Positions 24,080-36,600 of a DNA stretch of 64,000 nucleotides are shown here, one piece after another. The notes beneath the pieces were generated by a model. It made no database searches. It was not told where the DNA came from and saw only the letters and a program-made list of their open reading frames with translations. The stretch is taken from the NCBI RefSeq assembly GCF_026914265.1, contig NC_069124.1, forward strand, positions 23,320,489-23,384,488, given 5' to 3'. The stretch comes from Mya arenaria (lineage: Eukaryota > Mollusca > Bivalvia > Myida > Myidae). The first letter of the stretch is position 1. Every line of letters starts with the position of its first letter. The translations under genes were made by a program, and so were the position numbers.

Positions 24080-24270
24080 TGCAAAATAATCATCGATTGG
24101 AACAATTTGGTCACCACTAACCCGAAGCTTGCCGGAAAAGTCCGAGTTGTTACGAATGCTGGGTCGGAACTCGTTAGCCAATTGAAACTACACGGTCATC
24201 TCCGGCACGACTCGATGTTAGAACCGCCATTTTGATAACTTTGTTGGAGATGCAGCGAGGTTGAGGTACG
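24080..24270. promoter_or_regulatory. Possible CpG-containing promoter / first-exon region
   Basis: CpG density is higher here than in the AT-rich surroundings. The string CGCCATTTTGATAAC (complement ATCAAAATGGCG) resembles a YY1-type core-promoter site. On the plus strand a transcript could leave through GTTGGAGATGCAGCGAG... with donor GTACGT at about 24266. This would suit a 5'-UTR exon for the SET gene, whose ATG sits directly after an acceptor at 31737. No direct evidence for transcription. Confidence 0.25.
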
Positions 24271-24504
24271 TTTTAAATGGTTTAATAGTTAAACATGTGA
24301 AAAGATGTCATATCTTGGCTGTAAACTTGTGTATCTCTATAGTTGTAATTTAAGGACTTCCAAAAAGTTGGTGCCAATCAATGGTGGGTCTCAATTTAAA
24401 TGTTGATCGATGACTTCAACTTGCAAGGCGCCAAAAAAAAATACTGTAGTAGCCAAATTTTGTACGACAAAGTACCTATTTGATTGTGGGGCTCTTTTCA
24501 GTGT

Positions 24505-24893
24505 GTGTATACCACGTGATAAATTGCGTCATAAATGCTACGTCGGAAGGCAATATTTTGCTTCGAATGAAGACTTAAAACAAAGATAACTCCACTATTT
24601 CTTCACAATTTTAGATGAAACATAGCGTAGTCTATGCCTCTTACGGAGTCCCTCCTCTCATCTTTTACCAGAGTTTGATCGAAAGTTTAGTTTCTTCAAA
24701 CACTTCGAAAAACCATTTCACAATAAGGCCATCTGACGGAGCACTGTCAGTTTGAAACAGGTTTCTTGAAGTGTTTGAGTAAACTAATCACCTAATCAAA
24801 CTGCGGTAATAAAATCAAGGCTGGGCTCTTATAGTGGCATAGACTGCCTTTTGTTTTATTTAATTTGGTGTAGTAAAAGAGGACTTATCTTCA
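24505..24893. mobile_element. Second copy of the GTGTATACCAC MITE, right end lost
   Basis: Left end and interior match 3093-3480 (GTGTATACCACGTGATAA, CATAAATGCTACGTCGG, CTGACGGAGCACTGTCA). The right inverted repeat is missing after about 24893. Confidence 0.7.
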
Positions 24894-26157
24894 AAATTAG
24901 TCCAAATAATTGAACGTTGACGGATTTTTTTTAGATTTTTGATATGGCAAATCCTTCACGTACAAATTGTTAAGTATCAAAAGTGGGTAGTTGTTCCGAT
25001 CAGGATTCCAGGTTAAAGCATATAACGTCTATAAAATATCATAAAAACAAGTAATATTACCAGATAATGTTATTTTATATTAGTTCCGTACACAAAAAAT
25101 AAATATCCAACTTATAGTTATGAGTTTGACGGCTTTTCTTCATTTCATTCTGTCAAAACATAACGATATATACATGAAGGGCATCTGCAAGGCTTCAGGG
25201 CACAGTTTTAAATTACTTGTTTTAATGCATTAAGTGCTTGTTTAGTGCAAGATAATATTTCACTTGGTCAAATACGAATATAACTCTTTATGATCAATTT
25301 CAACCATAAAATACTTCACTTAAAAGAATATTTTTAACCCCCCCCCCATTTTTTGCACATTCCCGTTTAGACGTTAGGGATTGGAAGAATCCCGTATAAC
25401 ACGTCTATTATTTTAGACTACTTCAAAGTAAGTCTCTATTTTATATTTGTACATATGTAGTTGCCATAATCAGGTCTGGTCTTTCTTTAAAATGCATACC
25501 AGTAGCTAATCATTGTTTAAAATGCATACAGTACCAGCTGGGAGTAAGACTACTGGTCCCAGATACCAGTAGCTAAAGAACTTCAGCAAACATGTTATAT
25601 ATTACCTTTTAGGAAATGTTCTCTGAAAAAAAGTTATTGGGTAAATGAAGTAAAAACTAAAATGTAGTTCTCAAACACAATTTCAAAACCTAAAAATGCT
25701 AAATAGATAGGTGTTTTACCTTTATAAAAAATCTAATATAAACATTCCTTACTAAAGTCATAGTTTTGTTCAAATTTAATCATGTGATAAAAAGATTTTC
25801 GGAAAATACCAAGTTTTTTGCAGTTATTTTCTATTTTGAATGATAACAATAACAAAATTGGAATATAGCTAATTGTTTTTATTATTAAAATTCATTTTCA
25901 ACCTAACTGAAATGGATTTTTATGTGAAGCCGATGCTAAAATGAGAATCAATTGTCATCATCATGGCAGTGTTCGACACTAACGGGGTCCCGGATCCCGA
26001 GGACACCAATTTTTCGGGAGGGACATCTAACTTCAATGTCTGGTATTCCGTCGGGACACTTAAATTTCTGACTGATAAACGCTAAATATCAATGAATAAA
26101 TAGCATTTCATTAGTTAATTACCTAAATTCGGGTCCCCCTAAATTTCTTGACAGTGC
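24894..26157. other. Non-coding stretch
   Basis: AT-rich with a poly-C run near 25340 and a direct duplication of ACCAGTAGCTAA-type sequence at 25498-25575. No exon seen. Confidence 0.4.
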
Positions 26158-26913
26158 CAGGGTTCGAATTTATACTCGCAAAATGCGAGCGACATTTGAA
26201 AATTGCGAGTGACTTTTATTCTGCGAGTGGCTTTTTCTAGACCACAAAATGGTAAAAGGAAAGTAGAATAAATATGAACTTAATTCCGCTACGTAGTCGA
26301 GTGTAAACAGCCTGTACCCGTTAAGTGGCATGTTTACACTACCAGTATAAGGAAGACAGTACGGAGTCACGCTCTTGTAGGTTTTCAAAAATAGAACAAA
26401 TACGGAAAAGGCCGAGTTTTATCTCGAATCTTTCCGGGAAGCTCTGAGGCGTGCATAATACAAAGTTAATACGAATGACGTAATCACCTAGCTCAATCAT
26501 TGGCTAAATTAAGCGCTTTCGGGCACTATATGTAAACCCCATCATCCTTTGAATATATTTCCGCCCAACTGTCAAAATGAATAGACTTCGTTGATCGATA
26601 TATTTCATGGTCAGTATCCACGCTACATTTACTGTTGCTTTTTTATTTTAGATTTATTATTTTATTGTTTTTTATACATATAGACTTAATGAAATATGTA
26701 GCGTGCTTGTCGAGTGGGTATTAAATTACTCAAGATTGATTCTTTTTAATATTCATAATAGGTCTTTGGTGTTAATTTCTTCTTTAATTAGACAATATTA
26801 TAAGGGAATAAAGCAAATAATAAAATTGCAAGTTGATTTTTCATTTTGCGAGTTGCCTCAAAATGCACTCGCAAAATTTTGCGAGTGCTCCTCAAAGTTA
26901 AATTCGAACCCTG
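26158..26913. mobile_element. hAT-like non-autonomous transposon (756 bp) with AGTGC target duplication
   Basis: Starts CAGGGTTCGAATTTA and ends TAAATTCGAACCCTG in register (the right end reads TTAAATTCGAACCCTG). Both flanks are AGTGC (26153-26157 and 26914-26918). The subterminal sequence carries repeated CTCGCAAAATGCGAG-type motifs at both ends. CAGGG termini are usual in hAT elements, whose duplications are 5-8 bp. No transposase ORF. Confidence 0.75.
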
Positions 26914-27892
26914 AGTGCATGTGAAAATGATATTATAATTATTATTATTGGACACACCAAAGCGAAAGTATAGCTGACTTTTTGACTATAGTTACGTCAT
27001 GAATCTATAAATAAACTGGTCTTTACACAGGGCGCATGCTGGTTAACGCTTCCGTTTTGTTGTTTACATTTTCAACAAGGTCAGAGGTGACAGAGATTTA
27101 TTGTCGGCAAAATACTTAGTGGAATTGCTTTGCTTATGTGTCAGAACCGCTAAAAAAATGCCATCACTGGTGATACCTTTATGATACGACCTTCGAGTAT
27201 TTACAATAACATTTATGGCACAAAAGACCGGCACCATACATTCAGCATTCTTTGTTAATTGGCATTCAACTGATCAGTATTTGTTAATTTTAAAGACGTA
27301 TATTTTAATGCTATGATCAAATCAAAATAGAAATAAACTTTGCTAAGTTTTATTCATTATCTACAGTCAATTTATAAAATGTTACAACTTTATGGCGCGA
27401 AAATTAACATACACAATTTTTGGTCGTCTGCTCTTCCTGTATGCACTATACCTGTTGGGCAGTCTGATTGATTTATCAGCAGCTCTACTTAATATTGGCT
27501 TCAGTTTTCACAAGCCAGATGTAATATTCCTACTGTTTCTCAATGAAAAGCACCAACATCTTACAAGACCCTGAACCATGATGTATTTTATGCATATTTT
27601 CTGAAAATCTAAAAATAGTAACAACATCAAGTTTTTGTTTACATAGTATCCATCTTTGTTTTTGACTGAAAACAAAAGGAACTTAGACACTCTACTGCTT
27701 TTGAACCCAATCTACCAACTTAAAGACCCAAATATATCTTACTGCCATTGCCAGAGGTTCACAGCATGTCTGACATTCAGTGCTACTAAACTTGTCATTA
27801 CATACTGCTGAAAACATGTATAATATGGTGTATACTTGAATTACAAATTGAAAAGTAAAAGACACTGTATTTGTATGTTGAATTTAATATTA
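26914..27892. other. Non-coding stretch
   Basis: AT-rich. The 60-codon frames here have no splice or start context that would support a gene. Confidence 0.35.
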
Positions 27893-28430
27893 AGGCCAAA
27901 TAAAAAAATATTTTTTTTATTTTTTTTTTGATATATTGATTTCAGTAAAGGTTGACTCAGAAAGTAACAGAAATAAAAGTAATAAATTTTCAGGCTTATC
28001 AGTAGTTTTTAAACATGTTCCATGCTTCAAAGGTAACATTCTTTATTTGTCTGGTTAAATACTTTGACAATGATGGTTGGATTTCAACTAAGTTATGGTA
28101 CACCACTCTGCTATCGTTTAATACTTTCCAGGAACGGTTTTATTTCTCTTTATGCACCCTTTTGCTTTCAATCACCCACTGTAGAATGCTAACCTCCCTG
28201 TAACATAATTACATGCAGAGTGGGGCAGAAAATTACCATATAAGCCATCAGCCAAGGAAACCCCAATGCTGTCAAGAGGACCTGGGGGTTCAGGTTTGAA
28301 TAACAAGTAACATGCAGGTTTTATTGCCAAAATTTGCACACTTAAGTCTGGCATATCAATCCGAAAGTCAGTATCTGACACATTTGTATCTGACAAGAAA
28401 ATATAGTTCAAGAATTCGTCTTCAGCCTGA
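27893..28430. repeat. Segment duplicated at 36309-36890
   Basis: From AGGCCAAATAAAAA through to TATAGTTCAAGAATT this segment is highly similar to 36309-36885. The two differ by scattered substitutions and small indels. It includes the exon-like piece described at 28237-28426. Confidence 0.85.
28237..28426 (-). CDS. Possible exon inside the duplicated segment
   Basis: The minus strand has acceptor GATCAG before 28426 and donor GTAATT at 28231-28236. The 190-nt segment is open: AEDEFLNYIFLSDTNVSDTD, then FRIDMPDLSVQILAIKPACY, then LLFKPEPPGPLDSIG. The copy at 36.7 kb lacks one T in a homopolymer and is frameshifted, and its acceptor side differs. No family recognised. It may be an exon captured by a transposon. 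Confidence 0.35.
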
Positions 28431-29389
28431 TCATAAACAATTTCATGCGGCAGTGATTTTTATTTAAATTTTCAAAACCACCTGTGGCTTTACAATTGGG
28501 AAAATAAGCGTGTTAATTCCCAAAATTGGGAAAATACAATGAACATTAAAATGGTCATTTAAAATAAACAGTAACAAAGACACCTATTCAAACTGTTTCA
28601 ACTCTCTTTAATGACTGTTACTATCATCAAAACATGTAAAACATGATTTTTGTGCCAAATGATCCCTATCAATGTTGGGAAATTTTTCATAAATAATTAC
28701 AAAGGATATGTTATATACTATAATGAATAACATTGGTATTTTCATCATAATATGCACTGACTCTGTTAACACCTTACATTGTTTAATCCCTTGTTTTAAC
28801 TCTTTGAAATAGTCAATTGATTGATTAACAAGTTCTTAAAAATTTCAGAGACAATTTAATGGGCTTATCTTCCTCTTAAATTGGATACAAAATCTGCTGT
28901 CTTTTAAAAACTATGACTTTCACACTCATAGAGGGAATGGAATGAATATATCAATATTTTTTTTATTTTTTTTCCCAATTTCCAAATAGTAGGATTTCAT
29001 CAAAATGTTTCCTTAGGCATTCATCAATAAGTAAATATACCATCATTACAATAAATAAATACAGTTGTCTACTTTCAGTTTCACTTCTCAGTTCTGTCAT
29101 TTTCCGATATTGGCAATGAAGGTCAATGTCATGTATGTGAACATGTAGTTTAGGCATAACAAAGAACAGTATTGTGTATTAGTTATTTTAATCCCCTCCT
29201 GCACCGAATAATTTACTGTCACTTTTAAATTAGTAATCCTTTTGTTGACAGTGACACATGTTTTTAACACAATGATTTTAACTCTTGTTACATGCTCTCT
29301 TATTGGATGAAAAAATGGAGTTGAACCAATGAAAATCCACCTTTCACCATGATACGAATATTACATCATTGTAAGTTTCTGTGAATAGA

Positions 29390-31020
29390 CGCAGTGCTCC
29401 AGCTAAGCATAATTAGCGTGGCGGGGCGCCCCGCTGCCCTTTTATGGCGCCCTGCTGCCTTTTCAAACGCCCCGCTTTGCCCTTTTCATTGACAGAGCCG
29501 CCTTTGATGATAAATAAAACAAATAAATTGTCCATTTGTGTCATCAAAGCAACATTGACTTCGCTGAAATTTTAACACATTGTAAATCTGTCAATCAGCG
29601 AGTATTTGGCCACTGTCCCATTAGTCAAAACATCGCAATTAGCCATAGGGTAATCCGATAATTGGGCCGTGTCATCCAATTACCAAAACATAGCCGGTAG
29701 GCGGAGCTATTGAAAGTTAACCAATCAGAATGTACATTGAGAAGAACCTGATAATATGATATACGTTCATTAAAATGAGATAGAAAAGGCGACATAATTA
29801 TGAAAAATCGTGTCAAGCATTGATGAAGTTAAAAAGTAATTGTTATATGTATTGAACAAACAATGCCAGACATTTTAAACATTGATGTTTTTGAAGCAGA
29901 CGGTCATAGCCATCTCGGGCCATCTGCAAGGTGGCGCTAAGAAAATCAATAACATGACGTATCACCAAATATTTAATTGGTTTTCGTGAAATGTTCATGA
30001 TAAAAAATTGATTTGTAAACACAAAAAATATTTTTTTTTTTTGCTTTATGTAGAGTTTTAATACTTACAGTATTCTCCTGTTTACGATGTCAAAAAAATC
30101 TGCAAGATCGCCATTTTGTCAGAACAATTTTCCGAGTTAATTTCTCAACCTCCCATTATGTATTGGTAAAGTTTTCATCAAGGACAGTGAATTAAATGTC
30201 ATTTAGTTCTTAAATGTCAGCATATTTAAAATTATTTAGCCAGAGACAAGTAAATAACAGCATAGCTGAATGTGACATTCGTACCCTATCCCGAATGTAC
30301 CAAAATAATATTGACAGTTAATTTATTAGTCATTTTGATTGTTTCAAATCCTTAGCTGTCTTGGTTTTTGTTTCATTTTTAGATGCTATTTGGAGATAAA
30401 CTATGTGACATTGACAAATACACTTTTGCTGAGCCAAAAATGATACATTTTTTTTATGAACATTTTATATAGTTATAGCAATCAATTTGAATGTGAATAT
30501 AAACTGAGGTGTGTGTTATGGCATAGTTTTTGTATCAGGTGTTACGAAAGTATCACTTCTCCTTTAAGTCTCCCCACTTCTCCCTAAATTGACTGAAGGG
30601 AGAAGTCACTTCTCCCAAAGTTTTCAGCCTAGTGAGAGTAGGCTGAAAACTGGGAGAAGTGACTTCTCCCATTCATAACACTGTTGTTGAAAGAGTTGCG
30701 CATTGATATGCCATAGATTAAACTACGAATAAAGCATGATTTGTTACTTCTATTTAAATCACAGTTTGTTACCAATTTTGATATTACTGCACATATAGTC
30801 AGGTTATGTTTCAGAAATTAGTATGAAAATAATAAATATACAGAACTATGACTTAATAACTACATCTTTGGATATCATAACAATTAGTATTGAAAGTAGA
30901 GCTCTAGTACCAAAATATTGAACTTTGCAAGTCCCCCATTGAGGCTCATTGAATGCGCCTTAAAAGTGCCTTTTTGGACCAAGCACCCTGCCCTTTTCAA
31001 ATCCTGGCTGCATGTAGGGG
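29390..31020. repeat. Repeat region with GTGCTCCAGC-type ends and a palindromic mini-element
   Basis: About 29392-29490 (AGTGCTCCAGCTAAGC, then GCCCCGCT repeats) resembles 63915-64000 at the right edge of the window, and related text with CCTGCCCTTTTCAAATCCTGG is at 30985-31010. No exon seen between. The palindrome at 30539-30683 is listed separately. Confidence 0.45.
30539..30683. repeat. Palindromic mini-element
   Basis: GGGAGAAGTCACTTCTCCC followed by AAGTTTTCAGCCTA is mirrored, around a 7-bp loop, by TAGGCTGAAAACT and GGGAGAAGTGACTTCTCCC. The outer ends GTGTTACGAA and TTCATAACAC are also inverted. A compact fold-back MITE. Confidence 0.75.
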
Positions 31021-31736
31021 AAATAACTGTTTTGTTTATAATCTCATTGTCTTTTATTCTTATTTTCTTTTGAAGTTTTAGAACTCCAGATTGGAAATTT
31101 TTATTTAGAAATGGGAAAAAAGGGTACTTTTTGCCATTGGGAACATGACCGAATACCGGCTATAAATATTGCCTAAAAAACACCTGACAATTCATAATTG
31201 TATTTTTTATTCATTTCTGAGGGGAATTGATTACCAATTTTTGGGAAAATATGACTATTTTTTGGGAAAATTGGACGATTTTCGGCGAGGGGAAACAGCC
31301 GTTATTCGGCGGTAAATTTCACGAACAAAAATCACTGTGCGGGTGTCATTACACCAATTCTTCCTGACCGAAACACTGTACCTCGAAGTCAGAACATGTT
31401 GACACTAAATCAGTCTATATGTTTGAGTATAATACTATTGTATTTCAGAATTAAGACTTATGTTTTGTTAAATTTTCACAAAATTGAACTTTAACGCGTT
31501 AAAATTTCACAATAGAAATGGCAGGGGCTGTTTCACAAAGAAGTGAAAAAATCACTGCTGGCACGTGATTGCAGAGTCATTTTATCATCGTAGTCAGTTG
31601 TATTGATTCTGGTTGACTTTTGTATGAGGGTTACACCATGACTTTAATGTGTAGTAAAAAAATCTACATTAAAGTTATGTGAGCCAGAACTAAGCAGACA
31701 GTATGTTTTACATTTAAATCAACTGTGTTATTTCAG

Positions 31737-31839
31737 ATGCCTGTGCCAGGAAAGAGAAAATCCCCAAAAGATATTGCCCTTCAGTGGGTTGAGAAAGGCG
31801 ACCCAGATGGATTTTCTATAGACATGTATGGCTTTAAAG
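31737..31839 (+). CDS. SET gene exon 1 (N-terminus)
   Basis: Acceptor TTTCAG directly precedes the ATG; donor GTAACA at 31840; exit phase 1. Codes MPVPGKRKSPKDIALQWV and then EKGDPDGFSIDMYGFK. A K-R-K/R-S-P-x-D-I-A opening followed by a D-P-D-G-F segment is what I recall from SET proteins of this transposon-related family. Confidence 0.7.
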
Positions 31840-33634
31840 GTAACATAAATTCATCACATTCAATTATAAAATATATATCAAGTCCTATTAAGAGGGATTT
31901 TATGTTCATTGTGAAGTTTTGTGAAATCTATTGTGCTTGCTGGTATTTGCCATTTGAGCTGAAGTTGGTGTCCACAAAAGGTTATTGCATAATGAGGGTG
32001 TGTTAACAACAAGCAAAGAGAACATGTTTTTAGCTCACCTGTCACATAGTGACAAGGTGAGCTTTTGTGATCACAATTTGTCCGGCGTCCGTCCGTCAGC
32101 TGTCCGTCCGTAAACTTTTACTTTAAACGACATCTCCTCATTAACCGCTTAGCCAATTTCATCCAAACTTCACAGGAATGTTCCTTGGGTGGTCCCCTTG
32201 GAAAATTGTTCAAAGAATTGAATTCCATGCAGAACTCTGGTTGCCATGGCAACGGAAAGGAAAAACTTTAAAAATCTTCTTCTCCAAAACCACAAGGCCT
32301 AGAGCCTTAATATTTGGTATATAGCATCATCTAGTGGTCCTCTACCGAAATTATTAAAACTATCCCCCTGGGGTCAAAAATGGCCCCGCCCCGGGGGTCA
32401 CTTGTTTTACATAGACTTATATAGGGAAAACTTTAAAAATATTCTTTTCAAAAACCAAAAGTAACTATATATAATTGTCTGATGAACAAGTTATTGATTT
32501 GGTGAGGCCTTGAGGTCAGGTGTCATCAGACATAACTCTACTGGTTGAAGACGAATTTTACTGCTTTTTGGACTTTTCTACCGCTCTACTGATTGTTTAA
32601 ACAAGTTTATAGGCAAAATGGCAAAAATATTATTGAGAGAACTGGGCAGAAATAAATATATATTTATATGTGTGTATATATATAGAGATGGAGTGTTCAT
32701 ATAGCTTAACTTCATTGTGTATCATATTTGCTTGCTTGTGGGCAGAAACGCAAGTCTGCCCATTAATACAGAATATATCTTAAAGGGACTGTACACCAGA
32801 TTGAAAAAAAAAGTTTTTTATGCCCCCGAAGGTGGGCATATTAAAATCGCACCGTCCGTCCGTGTGTCCGGCTCAATAACTCGTGTCCGGGCTGTAACTT
32901 TCCTTTGTATGGACAGATTTTAAAATAACTTGCCACATGTGTTCGGCATACCAAGACAACGTGTCGCGTGCAAGACCCGTGTCCCTACCTCAAGGTCACA
33001 CTTAGGAGTTTATTCACAATGGAATGCTGCATGTAAGGACATAACATTAGGTTGTCGTGTCAGGGCTGTAACTTTCCCTTGTATGAACAGATTTTAAAAT
33101 AACTTATCACATGTGTTCGCCACACCAAGACGACGTGTCGCGTGCAAGAACCGTGTCCCTACCTCTAAGGTCAAGGTCACACTTAGGTGTTTATTCACAA
33201 TGGAGTGCTGCATATAAGAATCTAGAGTATAAGTTTTCGTGTCCGGGCTGTAACTTTCCCTTGTATGGATATATTATGAAATAACTTGCCACATGTGTTC
33301 GACATACCAAGACGACGTGTCGTGTGCAAGACCTGTGTCCCTATCTCTAAGGTCAAGGTGACACTAAGTGTTATTCACAATGGAGTGCTGCAAATTATAA
33401 GGACATAGAGTAACTTTCCCTTGTATGGATATATTTTAAAATAACTTGCCACATGTGTTCGACATACCAAAAGGACGTATTCCTTGTTAAATGAAAAAAT
33501 ACAAAATAACTGCTAAACTTAATAAATTGTAAACTATGTGGTACTTCAGTTAGTAAGTTTCAATGCATTCAGGGATGTAATTTGTCCGCGGAATCGCGAA
33601 ATTCCGCGGATCTGATGGCCTCAGGGACCCCCCC

Positions 33635-33665
<31 letters not shown>

Positions 33666-36600
33666 AAAAAAGTTTTTTGATGATTTAAAAACTTACTAGA
33701 GTGCTTTTGGTTGTTTATGTAGATGTTCCAATTTGCTTCACTTTGAAGTCAGAAGAACCCTCAAAAGAGCTTCTAAAAAGCCAGTTTTTCTTATACGGCA
33801 GTGTGCTTTTGACCCCCTGGCATTGTACACATCGATGCCAAGTTTATGTCAGTTTCGACAATATTCTTTTTTTCCCACTATTTTATCATATGGAGTACAG
33901 CCCCTTTAATATACAGGAAGTTTTATTTTGGCCATTTTGTTTTCCAAGATGGCTTTGTCATGCAAAAGGACCAAGGTTTTTGTGGTTACGGTACTAAAAA
34001 GCATGCAGACTATATATAAAAAAATATTTCTGAAAAATCATTGTTTCATAAGCACATTTATGACAATGACTGTTTGTTTTAGTGTTTTTGCCACTTTGTG
34101 CAAGCTGTATTTAAAAGCTGAGAAGTATTTTTACCTTGACTATTTGAAGTGATTGAAGGTGTTTCTCAGCTTAATAAAGGGCAAGTCTGGAGATTTTAAA
34201 CTTAATTTTTTGTAAAGAAATAAAGTTTTAGCTACAACAAACCAAACATCTTGTTTCTTATAATAGCCTGCCCACAAGAATAACCATGAACGCAAACATT
34301 ATTAACAAAAAAAGAATGGAACTTGGAAATTCCTGATTCATATCCTTTGTATATGTAGCACAATAACCATTTTCAACTAAATGGTGTTTCAACACATGTA
34401 GTGGATCACTGTCTGCAAGCTAGTTTTCGGTTGGAACAAACTGTTGAAACGCCTCCAGAGGGAAAATGGCTGTGTTTTCTTTAGCATTAAATACTCTATG
34501 ATGAGGTCAAACTTGTTATTTTTTCTTCTTTTTTTTACATTTTTTTGTAAATGGCCTATAGCTTATATTTTCTTATTTCGCAGACTGCGAACAAAAATGC
34601 CCTTAGTTTATCATTTGGCATAAAAATGCTTGATTTTAAACATGTTTAAATTTCATATTGAAGTTTTTAGAAGAGCATTGGAGGACATAAAATTTATGTA
34701 CTTAATATTAACATGTAAAATGTATATAGATCAAAATATGATGAATATATATATCTTTTTGAATCATATATTTGAGATATTGATTTTCAGTTAGATGTTC
34801 ATGTAAAAGTGGCAAATTTCAGGCAGAGGTATAAAGACTCTTATAGGAAGGGACCGTGGTGAATTCCTCTTGCACTATACTGGAGAGAAGATTTCAGGGG
34901 ACGAAGGCGAACGAAGAGAAAGACGTAAATCAACTGGATACCGTTTTTTCTTTGATAGTAATGGCCAAAAGTTATGGTAAGAAATTATTTTTGTTGCATT
35001 TTGTATAATTATGTTTTTAATGGATAGCATTCCGAATGTGAATAAGGATCTTCTATGTGCAGATTGCATCATTGGTTACATTTCATGGACCCATTTTAAA
35101 ATGCAGGGCTTTTTCACCTTCTTTGCTAGGGGCGGAAATAAGGCTACTTCACAATTGGAAAAAATGGCATATTTTCCCAATTTCCAGATATTTTTTTCAC
35201 AATTTCCAGATATCTTTCCCAAAAAGAAGATCTTACTTCAAAAAAATTCCATTTTGAGACATTTACGCATTTAAATTTCCCAATTTGCAGAATTTCACGT
35301 GATTAAATTTAATGAAAAGGCTAGGTCTCTTCACAATTTTTGGTGAAAAAGCCCTGAAATGTATGGCATATATATATTTGCCCTTGTACTTCCGTCAAAA
35401 TATAAATTTCTGGTTGTTATCAAAACAAAAGTTGGAAAAAATCAAAGTCTGGATAATGCTTTTTACATGTAAAGCATGTCCTAATGATTCTTATATGTCC
35501 TAGATCTGCAATAAAAAAAGTTTTATGGCTTAAACCTTTACTAACTAGAAAAATACATAAAACATCATTTTTTGAAATTAAATATAAAAATCTGTGATCA
35601 ATTTTTTATCAGCAGTCTTTTCTCAAAATCAATACATTTACATGTATAACAAACATAATTTTTGAGTCACAAACCTTTAACTACTTTCTAAATAATGTAT
35701 ATTGAAAATTAGGGATGGCAACAAGTACTCCATCGAATGTCCAAGTACTCGAGTACCAAATCACTATTTGAGTACTCGGAAAAAAATAAAATTATGTATA
35801 AAAATCACCAAATACACGATTTACACTACAAAACAATACAATACGTTTATTTCGGCTTAAACTTACAATGTTTATAGCAGTGAAAAATAACATGAAAATT
35901 TCTGAACAGAACTTAACAAAGGGATGTTATGTATAAAAAAAAACATATGCATGATATGTTAATACATTCATGTAATACATAATTGTATTAATTGTTTAAT
36001 TAATTGTCAATTTACTTAATACTGTTTAAGGAAATCCCAACAACCAGAAGGCAAACTTTTGACTAATAATGAACAATTAAAGACATAAACATCTCCAAAT
36101 TTGCCATATACTGGAATCTTTCTTAGAGTGGTTAAACTTCTAAAACAATAGCTTTGAATTATTTTTCTTTTGTAGTGTGGATGCATCAAAGGAGTCTGGT
36201 AGATTGGGAAGATTAGTAAATCATGGAAATAAGAAAGAAGCAAACTCCATCATGAAACATGTTGATGGGCATTTGTTCCTTTTTGCTTTAAGGTATTGTA
36301 TTTGTCATAAGGCCAAATAAAAAAAAATAGGTGCGTTTCAGGTAACGTTGCCAAAAAAAATTGGGTAGGTAGGTCAGAATATTTTTTTATTTATTTTTTT
36401 TTATGTTTTGATTTCAGTAACTGTTGACTCAGAAAGTAACAAAAATAAAAGTCATCAATTTGCAGGTGTATCAGTAGCTTTTAAACATGTTCCATGCTTC
36501 AAAGGAAACATTCTTTATTTGTCTGGTTAAATACTTTGACAATGATGGTTGGATTTCAACTAAGTTATGGTACACCACTCAGCTATTATTCAAGACTTTC

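Noticed and set aside
23870..24235. 121-codon plus-strand open frame
   Set aside because: Composition is not protein-like, its 5' part is an inverted-repeat fragment shared with 49430-49480, and an antisense frame competes. Better explained as repeat plus promoter-like DNA.
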